From NCBI GenBank assembly GCA_964028335.1, contig OZ034802.1, positions 72,700,967 through 72,764,966 of the forward strand: 64,000 bases of DNA. The letters are read 5' to 3'. Positions 37,701 to 49,700 of this stretch are shown here, in pieces. The notes under the pieces were generated by a model. The model worked only from the letters and a program-made list of their open reading frames with translations. It was not told where the DNA came from and did not search any database. Every line of letters starts with the position of its first letter. Within the stretch, counting starts at the first letter, position 1. Origin of the DNA: Altica lythri (Eukaryota > Arthropoda > Insecta > Coleoptera > Chrysomelidae). The position numbers and the translations under genes are program-made.

Positions 37701-40700
37701 TGTTAGTTTATTATTTCATCTACTACATTATGTCTTATCGTTGCTTCTGTATTGTGTAAGTATAATTGTCTTTTTTTTTTTTTCATTTTTTTATCAAATT
37801 CGATGTTATTGCTGCTTAATTATCTCTGTAATATCTATTTTGTTGCTGAAAATGTAGGTGGTCTGTTTTGTTGTACAGAATGAAATGAAGCATTATCCAT
37901 GTTTACTACACATTTCTCTGGAAAATTAAATAAAGCAGGAAAAAGTTAATTAACAATCCAGTTTTTGAAAATATCACCATTTATAGTTTTGTGATAGTCA
38001 ATGTCAGTATTTGAAGAGTCTAATAACAAATCACATCCCTCTATTGACCCACCATTTGCTCCTGCGAGTAAAATTGTAAATCGCTTTTCTTCGGATTACA
38101 CATGCAATGGATTACTTTTTAAATCAGATTACTGTTTCCATCGACGCGTTGTAGTATACCATTTTTTTATATCCACGTCTATGTACACGAATCTGATGAT
38201 TTCATTGCACTTTTTTAATTTCATAAATTTCTGAAGGAAAGAGATTTTGCTATTCTTCGCTTACTTAAAATTTGTCCTCAGTTCACGTTTTTAAGTTTAT
38301 ATATCATTAATTTTGTATAAATAAGTTCGTTTACCGGTTAAGTCTCACTTTTGTTTTGCGTCAGTCAAAAGTTTATCTGAAGTAAAATATTCGTTTTTAT
38401 AATTGTACATCCAAATCTGCCACTGCAATTTTTTTTAAATGAAGTTCTTAAATGTATCCGCTTTATCTTTCTTCCTTTTATTTGCCGCTTCTTTACCATT
38501 AACTAAATCTTTTTTTAAGATTTTTCGTTTATATTTAACACTAACCTAAAAAAAAACACGAAATATTTAAAAAATGTATGAAATAAAAATTTAAATGATA
38601 TTTGATTGGTCATAGATTAATGAATGAAATATCGATTCGTCCATGTCCTATCAAATTACATTTTAATTATCATTATGGATCATTGTTATTAAAGAAATTA
38701 ATGAAAATATTTTATTCTGAAACATTTTTAACTTTTACTATAGTGTGTAATCTGGCAACATTGTAAAATAATGACTGACAGAAGAAATGTGAGGTTAGGT
38801 TTGCTTAATAAATTATAAGTAATTTGAATGTAATAAGAATGTAAAAGTGTATTTAATGTAACAAATAACTTCATATACAAATATTAATGAAATTAAAAAT
38901 GTTTGGAACTATTTGCTGATGAAAATATTGGAATAATCTTGTATACAAACACAATTACTACTTACATTAAAAACCTAAGAGATCTTCTATAAATCCATCT
39001 TCTGAAACTTTCTGGTCTTTTCTAAACATGTAATATCATCTTTGTATTCATTTTTTTGTCTCTACACATTTTTTTTTCGGCGTATTAATTTTTTTAATGC
39101 ATTTAACCATTATATTTATGATATTTGTTGTCAAGCTTGTCAGATTGTGACTTGCAGTGACTTGGTAACTTTCAAACGGCAACATGACAAAAACCAATAC
39201 CAACGTGAATAAATAAAAAGATAGCCTGCTAGATATAAATAAACGTTGAATCGTTAATACTGTTTTCTGAAAATACGCCACTTTACTAGCGGGTAAACCG
39301 GAAGTAGGCCATTTATATAAATGTGTCACAACAAAACTTACGGTAATTTTAAACCTAACTGTAAAAACCGCATCGTATGATCTGGAACCGTTACGAAGAT
39401 ATAAGCTCTTAAAAACAGTCAGAATATAATGAGACACCCTGTATTTTTATTGAATTTGGAGCATTAGATATTTTTTTAGAATTTTTGTATTATCTATAGA
39501 TAACTCTACTATGCAGCACTTTTTAGTTTTAATGTTGGCTAATATGGTTTTCTTTTTAATGTCAGTAAAATTTCACGGATTGGTAACTATAGCTAATAAT
39601 TCTTCTTTTTAAAGTTAAAATTCCTTCTGGCGGGCCTTATGCTTAATGGATAATAAGAAAATATAGGTATACCAACAACGTACCTTATGTAATACCTATA
39701 TAGTAAAAGGTCATATGAAGTAAAGTTCTAGGTTTTCCTAAGCAAATCTGGTAGGTATTGTGATTGGATTTTTGATAAATTTTACAAGTTTACTCTTATG
39801 ATTAAGTTTAAAATGAATTGTGTTAAATCCTCATGAAGAACAAAATTATTAAGATTGGTTAGAGATTTTTTTACCCAAGTACTATTAATTTTAGTTTTCT
39901 GTGATCTGTCAACGTCATCTGTGGTCTGTCAACGTCATCTGTGATCTGTCCACGTCATCTGTGATCTGTCAACGTCATCTATGATCTGTCAGCAGTCATT
40001 TGTCCTTTGATCTATCAAAGTCACCTGATTTTAATATAAATGTAGTTTTTAGCCTCGACCAAAAGAAAATAATAATCTTAATTAATAAAATTGGTAAATC
40101 TAAATACTAATGATAATAATATTAGCATCCAAAATACGTTGTGCCCTCTCACACGTCCATCTTTTGTTATTCTTGCCATTGCATGTGGTAAATAAAAAGT
40201 TTTTAACTTTATAGTTATCATCAGCCAGTTAGAATTCACTGTCAATAATGGTCAATATCATGTCAAATTTATTAATGCTGTGGTAGTAACTATAACTCGA
40301 GGTCCAATTGTCTGGCAGTGACGTCATTGTAACGCAAATGATGCGTAAATGCGAGTGGAACCAATGCGAGGTTCAAATGAATGCTAGATGTCATGTCTTA
40401 TTATTATCTCTTTCTATGGCGAGTTATTAAGACAATAATAGTTAGTCTTTCTAAGATAAACATGGCAACTAGCATTCATTCGAATCTCGCATTGGTTCCA
40501 CTTGCATATATGTCACAATGACGTCAGTGCCAGACAATTGGGCCTCGAGTTAAACTAACTGATTGAATTAAAACAAAATTACTATCTCTTTGACATTAGA
40601 TACGAAATCGTAGAAGATTGTTCCTATCTTAGATAATGTCATTCTACCTAAAGGCCCAATTGTCTGGGAGTGACGTCATTGTGACGTAAATGCTGGTGGG

Positions 40701-43700
40701 GTCCCTCTTTAACCAATGCTGCTTGCCATGTTTAACTTAGAAAGACTTACTATCTTTGTCTTATTAACGCGCAATGGAAAGAGATACTTTTAATGAAAAT
40801 GTCAAGCGGCTCTAGCGCACTTAATTATAATGTTCTCTAGTGTTGACATTCTTAAAAGTATCTTTTTGTATTGCGCATTAATAAGACAAAGATACTAAGC
40901 CTTTTGAAGTTAAAAATAGCAACTAGCATTCCTTCGACCTCGCATTGGTTGAAGCGGACCCCACCTGCTGTCAAATCTTCTTTATTTGTAATACCTAGCT
41001 TAATTTTTTTGACCTGTCAACGTCATTTGTCAATTTAAATGGATTTTTTAAAGTTTTTCTAAAGTTGGTAACACTGATGTGCAAACTTGAAAAATAAAAA
41101 TAAAATTTGATTCATTAAACAAATAAAATTGATAAAGTAAAATTGGCAACAGTGGTAAATGACCTTGGCATTTTTTTTAACCCTCATACTTTATTATATC
41201 GCATTTAGTTTTATGCCTTATGGTTATTTTTTGCGTTCGAACCTCCGTAACATTGATTGTTGTTACATTCTCCAGATTTTAGGCTCTTTAGGCTCTTTTA
41301 ATTAAATTTAATAACTTTTACATTTTTTTTAAATCCTCATACTATACGATATTGCTTCTAGTTTTATGCTTTATGATTATTTTTTGTTTTCGAACAAAAA
41401 TTAGGCTGTTTCATCTGAAAGTATTCGAAATGTAAATTAAATTTGGTAATTACAAAATAAGGCACCTAATAGTTAAACAGCTCTTAATAATCTGTTAAGA
41501 GTTACCTAACTTATAAGTAACTATTGTTGGTAAATAAATTTTACATATTAGATCATAAAATTCTAAATAATTAATGATAAATTATTAATTTTCAGAACAG
41601 AAATTTTGTTGTATCAACAAACAAAGGTTTTGTACAAGGTCGTACGGGTATCACATACACTGGAAGACCTTATTGGGCTTATGAAGGAATACCTTATGCT
41701 ACCCCACCTGTGGGAAGTTTACGTTTTACTGTAAGTTATTTACAAACATTTTTTAATCCTTACCTTTTTTTTCATAAATTATTTATATTCCTACTTTGCA
41801 CTTTTCCATGATCCAGAAACTTTACTAACCAGGATATTTTTATTCATTCAAGTTATTGGTTTCTTTTTAATCTTCAACTATTTTTTAAAGGATCCCGAAC
41901 CGACTACGTCATGGATTGGTGTATTGGACGCCTCTGAAGAAGGTCCTACTTGTGTAGAAACTGTGAATACTATAAATCAAAACATTGAAGTTTTTGGTCA
42001 AGAAGACTGTTTATATTTAAATGTTTATACACCTCGAGTAAGTAGTATTTGTGTTGTCAATAATATTTATTTTTAAAATGACTTCTCAATGTGTACAGGA
42101 ATATTTTCTATCCAACATCTTGTCTTTTTGATAGCTAGAAGTAAGCTTTACTTTGTCCTAGCATAGGAAAATTTGATTCTATAGCCACTCAAGACAAAAG
42201 TTTGAATAAAGAAGAAGAATAAAGTATGGGTAGGGTAGGGTTTTTCATATGTGTTATCTTGTGTAGATTACTTTATATTTTTTAGTAGAAAAGACTTGCA
42301 ATAGTTATACCTACGTAGATCTATTTAACGTCCATTATTTATTATAAGTGCGATTGATTGTTTAAAATATCTTCCGCTGAGGTTTTCTTGGTGAAAAGAT
42401 CTTGAAAACCTTTGACAACTACATCTAGATCTAATACTTTTCTAACTGTTATTCAAAACTTTACCAACTCCTGAGCTTCTCTGTTCAGTTTTACGTAAAA
42501 TGTATGTAAAGCTCTTTAATTTATTAAAATATCTGGTTTTAAAGTTTTCTTCGAGTAAGGACTTTGAACATCTACACTCTTTTGACTATTGAACTCCTTT
42601 GTTAAATTCTTAGTTAAATTTAACTTGACTCTGATTGTACAATTTGTACTTAGACGAGCTTTTTCTAACTTTATACAAAACTCACTCTTTTGTTTTTTTG
42701 TTATTTTAAACTGGAGTTGACATTATAGCTGGAACTCTTTAACTTAATAATATATCTTGTTCTAAAATCTTCTTACAAAACCACAAAAATTCCTAACCTG
42801 CATTTTCAGTTTTGATTGAAACTGAACTTGACAATGTATGAGAGCTTTTTTGGTTGTTCAAAGTTTGTTCCTCTGAAGTTTTTCTGATGAAAAAACCATA
42901 AAAACTTTTTCTAGATTGAATACTTTTCCCTGCTTTGTGTAAAATCCTATTAACTTCTGAAGAAAGAACAGTTCTTTCTAGAATGTAATATAAACACGTT
43001 AGAACAGATATGTGTATTGATCCTACTTTACTGTTTGAAGTTTGTATACATTTAAGACCTTAGGCATTACTATGTATATCTAAAATTAGACTGTCAAATG
43101 TGACCCTGTACAAAAGCACAATAATCCTTAAGAAAATAGAGCTTTTGTCTTGATCTGTGTTTTTTTGGTGGAAGACATAAAAACCTGGCACTGCTATCTC
43201 TAGATATAAAATTTTTCTGTCTTTATACAAAACCATACCAACTTTTGAACTTTTTTTAGTCAGTTTTGAGTAGAACCTTACTGTATAAAAATCTCTTTGG
43301 GTGAATAAAATATCTTCTTCCAAGGTTTGTCTAGTGAACTTGCTTTGAAAACCTTCGACATCTGCAAAACTTTTAAAGAAGCAGTGCCTTTTCGCGTAGT
43401 GTAATTTAAATCTGTAGACAAATCACTTATTCAAATAAATGATTTTGAAGTTTTACTAAGCACCTTGGGAACCATTGACCTCTACATCTAAATCCAAGAG
43501 TGATTCAAAAAGAATGAAATTGTTGGATATAAACTATTAACCTATCTGACTAAAAGTGTAGGTACCTACACCATTTTTTAGTTAGTGTAATGTAAATTTT
43601 GTAAATATCTTTCAGCATTAGAGCCTTAGAGCTTTTTGTGCTTTGAGGCCTTTGAGAACCTTCCATGACTCTCTAAATCCAACATTTAAGTCAATAAAAT

Positions 43701-46700
43701 TACTAAATATCATCTTTATACTCATATTTTTGTTTTTTTTTCTTTTAAATATGTCCAGATGCTTTTCATCAACTTTTGTTTGTTAAAAAAACTACTGTCT
43801 ATCAATTTTTCAATTATTATTAAAAGTATTGTTTTAAATTTTATAGAATCCCGTTTCGTCTACCTCATTGCTACCTATCATGATATGGATATATGGAGGA
43901 GCTTTTATGTTTGGTAACTCCTCTAAAGACACGTATGGTTCTGATAACTTTCTAGATCAAGATGTAATTGTAGTAACGTTTAATTACAGAGTAGGAATGT
44001 TTGGTAAGATTAAAAACTCCTGAAATTTCTTTCTTTTTACTAATTATTTATTTAAAGGTTTTTTGAGTACAGAAGATATGGAATCACCAGGTAATTACGG
44101 ACTGAAAGACCAACATTTAGCCATTAAGTGGGTTTCACAGAATATTAAAAACTTTGGTGGTAATAAAAACAGGGTAACTATAATGGGTCAAAGTGCAGGA
44201 TCAGCTTCGGTTTTATATCAAGTAGCTTCGGAAAAAAATAAAGGGCTTTTCCAATCTGCTATAGCGAATAGTGGCAGTCCTTTATGTAATTGGGCTTTTC
44301 AAAGAAATCCAAGAAAGGTAGCGTTTGATGTTGGCCTTGGGGTTGGAATTCGTACTAAAAGTTCAAAAGAATTGGTTGCAAGATTAAGAAAAGCTAGTAT
44401 TGAAAAATTGAAGAAAGTTTCTCGCACTATTTTTATTTTAGTAAGTTGTATTTAATATAATACGATAAATAAATTCATGTCCAATAAAGTGTATACTTGA
44501 AGTTATCTTGGTAATTTGTGGAATTGTCAAAAAAAAAATAGAAACACTTATGTATGTTTTGATTCTGTCGCTCTTTCTATGTTGTATATTTTGTAGGAAT
44601 TTAAGAATGTCTTGAGTTCTACAATTTTCAAATGTATCAGTTAGATTAGAAAGAATGTTGTTAAAAGTCTTTCAAAAGTATAATTAAGACATTCAGTTAA
44701 TATAAGTTTCACTGTCAGTGGCACTTCACTAAATTCACATTCCTGTTGTGGCTCTTCAGTAATAAGACGAAGTGAGAATCGGTTTGGTGTGTGGCTTTTC
44801 CATGGTCCAAATGATTGTTTGATTTCGACTTCGTACCACTTATTATCGAATTGGTTTGTTAACTTTAGTTTGAAAAATGATGTAAGATTCATATCAAGAG
44901 GTTGTATGGATGGTGTTAAATTTGATTATGATGCATCTATGAAGATTTGGATATAATCAGGATAATACATGATAATGTGTTTGTATGAATAAGGAATAAT
45001 CTCGGGGTGGGTTTCTTGTTTATTGTAGGCTAATAATTGTAAACTAAATTGGATTGTGGGGATGAGCTATGGCAATTTGTTTAAAGTGTTTGTTTGAAAA
45101 ATTTGTGAGATATCAGTGAGATTGATAAGATATTTTGGATTCTTGTATAGAACGGATAATGAGTAGTAAATCTTGAACACATTAAAAACTCCGGAGTTGA
45201 CAGCTTCTTCTAGAGAAAGCTCACCTAGCTTGCACTGAAGACTTTCTATGGGAGTAGATCTATAGGCACCGGAAATTATTCGAAGAGCGTTCTTGTGGAT
45301 TGCAACGAGAACTTTTAAAGTAGATGTAGATGCTGATGAGTAGGCTATATATCCACATTCTATTTTTGAACGAATGACGGTTCTGTATTTTGTCAATAGT
45401 ACGTCCCCCTCAGCACTTAAAAGTTTATTTTTGCCAGTCATCCCAGTAGGTTCTATGTTAAGGCGAGTTGTCGAATATGGGATTTACATCGTTGTTGTTT
45501 TGATTTAATATTTTCTAAGCTTCTTCATTTTCTTTATGTCATAAAAAATCTTTGGGGTAGTTTTTGTGTATGGATTGTTGCTTGTATGTTTCTGTCATTT
45601 CCTCTACTATTTAGTAAGATACTTTTGGGCTTATTTTAATGTATTCTTATGAATTTTAGATAATTTTAACAGAAGGAAACTAATTAATAATTTTTTGTTT
45701 AGTTTGTGCCCCAAAATGATAGAGAAGGATTTCCATTTGGTCCCAGCTTAGAACCACCTTATAAAGGTGGGTTTATCACTAGAGACGTTTATACAACTTA
45801 CTTGAAAGGAGAATTTACCAGAGTTCCTGTTTTGATGGGAATAAACTCATTGGAAACTTTATTTTTCTCGGATGGTAATATCCATTTTTTCACAACAAAA
45901 ACCTTCATGTCTTACTTTTACTTCAGCACATGTGCATACCATAAAATTAATTTGCATCATTACTACATCTATTCTTTCATATTTTAATGGGAAAATTAAT
46001 GTGAACATAAACTTTTAGTACTGGAATTATTAAAACCATTAAACTTTTTATATGATTTGAGTCCTGGATCATTACCAAACAAGGCTATGAATATCAGAAC
46101 TCCAGAAGAAAGAAGAGATGCTGGAAAAAGAATAATTAATCAATATTTTAGTGGTGGTTCTTACATAAGTGCATCTGAAATAGAATATTTACAGGTACCA
46201 GACTAATTTAAAATATTCTTAGTAAGCTACTTATACGCGTTTTTTATCGCATGCCAATTTTGTTATTGTCAGTACTCATTTCATAAATATGATATATGAT
46301 TTGCTCTTGAGAAACGCTTATGCAAATCATTTACTTAAAGAATTATTTAATTAGTTCGAAATTACTCCTGAAGAAGTTCTTGAAACATGCTTGTGGAGTA
46401 CCATTTCAACATTAAATAACATTTAGGCAACGCTTAAAAGTTCCTTAAACTATATATAACAACCTACTTCTTCAATATTTCTCACATGTTTCATTGCTAC
46501 TTTGTCTCGCGCTGGGTGAATTAGTGTTTGTATGTTACGTATCCCTGTCCATTGTTTGATTTTTCGAAGCCTTGACATTTTTTCCTATTCCTCAATTCTG
46601 CCTTCGATGAGTAATTGTAAGAATCCATATTTTTAGAAAGTTTTTTTATATTTTCACCGTGTTCTTTGTCTCTCTGTCATTCCGCGGAATTTTGTAATCG

Positions 46701-49700
46701 AATTTAAACCTATTTCCCGACTACCTAGAGCTCTGAAATTTTCAGGATAGCTAAGATCTGAATGACAATGCATGTTTCAAGTGTGTTTAGGCATATACAT
46801 AAATTTCGAAATTTATACTGAATTGATATGAAATATGATATAAATTGTGTATACATGTTATCATTTTGAAAGTTTTTAAATATGTCGTTCGTAGCCTAGT
46901 TGATTAAGCGTCGGATATGAATCAAGGTGACAGTTCTATTATGTTATCATAATGGGATCGACTACGCGAGAGAGAATTTTTTTTTTTTTTGTTTTACATG
47001 TGACAACAGTAATTATTATTTTAACTGTTAATAAAATAACTAATTTAGAAATTTTTTAAAAATTTTAGACTATACTGTGGATTATGCCGTAATCTATCTC
47101 GTAAAGCGCTATTTGCCAAGGGAGTAATAATTTAATAATAGTAATATGACTTATAAATCACCAAAAAAAACTTTCTACTATAAAATGTTCTTTTATAAAT
47201 TGTGATTATTCATTGCTCATGATATATCCCAGATAGGCTGTTTTTCTTTTCTTGAATATATCAAATAATTCTCGTTCTTAATTTTCTTGTCTAAGAACTT
47301 CTTCGTTTGTTATTCTTTCTATACATGAAATTTTAAGGATTCTGCGATATAGCCACATCTAGAAAGCTTTTAGTGTATTAATATTAATGGTATTCGTCTG
47401 TAGGCTCCAACCCTCTACACTATAAAGAAGCACTTACCAAATGTAACATTTTATGAACCTTTTTCTGAAGTCAATATCAAAGTCCGAACAAGTAAGCACA
47501 GGTCTAAGCTTAAGGGATGCCTGTCGAGCTTGCTTAATACCTACAGCTTTTTATTTCTGTGTCCGATGTCCTGTCCTCGAAAAGCCATATTTCCAGATAT
47601 TTGAATTTGTCTACTCCATCAACGGATGCTGCAGCAAAAGTTATTTCGGAGTTTGTAAATGCATTCAAGCTCCTGGAGATGATAAACTTTGTCTTTCTAG
47701 TATTATGTTCAAGCCCACGATTTTACTATATTTTTCCTTCTGGATAAGTGATAAACAGCAGACAAACTTAACAATTTATTGATAAACACAAATATATAAC
47801 AATTTCTTAAAATAATCTACACAACTTTGACACAGTCACAATTACTGAATAACATCTTTAAAATACCTCGTACAACAATTTGCACTTCAATCATTGTGTA
47901 TCGCCAATTATGACAATTACCATTATTGCTCCGTCCAAAGCGGTCCCTTATATATGAAATCAATTCCTTCTAGAAGTATCTCCACAATTACATCCAGAAC
48001 ATACAACACTCTCGAATCTTCCGAACGTTGGAAAAGCCACTAGAATATTTTAAGATTCTAAGAACGGACGGTCGCGACTTACTCACCTTGTGGGCCATAG
48101 TTCCGGACCGACTCGTAACACTATGTTCCCCAACCGTATTTACTAACCGCTGCAGATCGTCTATGTCTATATTATCGACTTTTAGGACCGCATCATTTAC
48201 ATTAATCCCCATTTTTATACTTTGTAAGGACTCTTGAAAAATTGCCTTCGCATACAGGTTAAATTACAGTGGCAATATCATCCATCCGTTTCTTACTCTT
48301 CTCTGTTCTTAACTTCAATTTTACTGTATTTTAGTATACTTCAGATGACCGTTTTACACGACCTTTACATAAAACAGTACAGCTAATTTCAAGACATGCT
48401 CCATTGTATTATTATCTGTTTTCATACGTTGGTGAATATGGAGCGACAACTCTAAAAGGAATAAGTGAATTTAGACCAGTAAAAGGTTAGTATAAGTTTA
48501 GTTTTTTTCAAAGCTGTTGCGTAATAAATACTCTAAAATAAACTTTACACGTGAGATAAAGTTTTTGGGAGATTTCAACAAGATATTTAATCCAGAAGAT
48601 GTCTACATTTTTATTTTTTTTTTTTTTTTTAATCTCAAAAGACCTCCTAGATATTGTTCAAATTCTATAAACTAATAGAATACAAGTAAAATTTTGTTTG
48701 TTTTTTTCTTAGAAGATAATCCGATGATGTTTTAAAATAAAAGGAGTTGTCCAAGATGTCGATAAAGTTCTATCTGATAAATATTTTCGAAGATGAGTAT
48801 AATTTCTTTACAGTTTTGTAACTTCTCAACAGACCACTAAAATGTCCATAAGGTACTCAAAAGATGTTCTTGGACTGCAAGAGACATCTAAGATATCCAA
48901 AGTTCCTTTAGATTCTTGCGATACGTGTTCCAGAATTTCAAGAAACGTAACAAAATATTCATATATTTTTCAAAAGATGTTGCTGTAGTTTTCTTGGATC
49001 CTGAGAGATGTCCAAGATGTTGATAAATTTCTGTATGATTGCAAAACACGTGTAAAATTTTAGAAGATGTTTCCATCATATTCGGGAGATGTATGAAATT
49101 TTCTCAAGGTTTTTTCTGTTCTCAGTAGATGACTGTATGGTGTTATTGTTATTTTATAGATTTTTAGAAATTTCTTTACGATGTTCTTGGATAGCAAGAG
49201 ATGTTCAAAAGGTTGTTTAGAATTTTCGAAACATGTAAAATTCTCAAAAGTTGTCTCATTAGTGTTCTTGGAGTTGAAAAAATGTCCAAGTTATTCAAAA
49301 GATTTTTCCACATAAGTTCTTTTATTCGCAGGAGTAGACGCCAATTTTAACAGACGTCTAAGGTTATACAAGTGCTCTTGAGATGTGTTAATTTCCCACA
49401 TAGCTTCTTCTATTTTTAGAAGATGTTTTTTGGTATTCTTGGATCTCAAAAGGGAACAAAATGTCTATAAGTTGTCAGAAGATAGTGTTTTGAATCTCTT
49501 TGATTTTCTTAGGTCTTAAATGATATACAAGATACTCAAAAGATTTATATGTTTTTAGTAAATGTTTTTATGATCTTTTGAGAAGTTTTGTTTTCTTTTC
49601 ATCCGATGTCTATTATTATGTTCTACACTTCTAGAATCTTAAGAAACTTCTAACTTCGAAAAGTTCTCAGGAGATGTCTTCATAGAGTCCTTGGTTCCCA

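Larger units (their letters stand above)
36409..39441. mobile_element. 3.03 kb IS630/Tc1-superfamily transposon with long TIRs
   Basis: Both ends begin CAGGGTGTCTCATTATATTC and are flanked by TA (36407-36408 and 39442-39443), the target duplication of Tc1/mariner-type elements. The terminal inverted repeats extend about 185 bp (36409-36597 and 39256-39441), with substitutions throughout. The interior carries a decayed transposase on the minus strand. The element lies in intron 1 of the esterase. TIR divergence says it is not recent. Confidence 0.75.

Noticed and set aside
39899..40010. CRISPR-like array of 20 bp repeats
   Set aside because: The repeats are directly adjacent with no spacers, and the genome is eukaryotic; it is a minisatellite.
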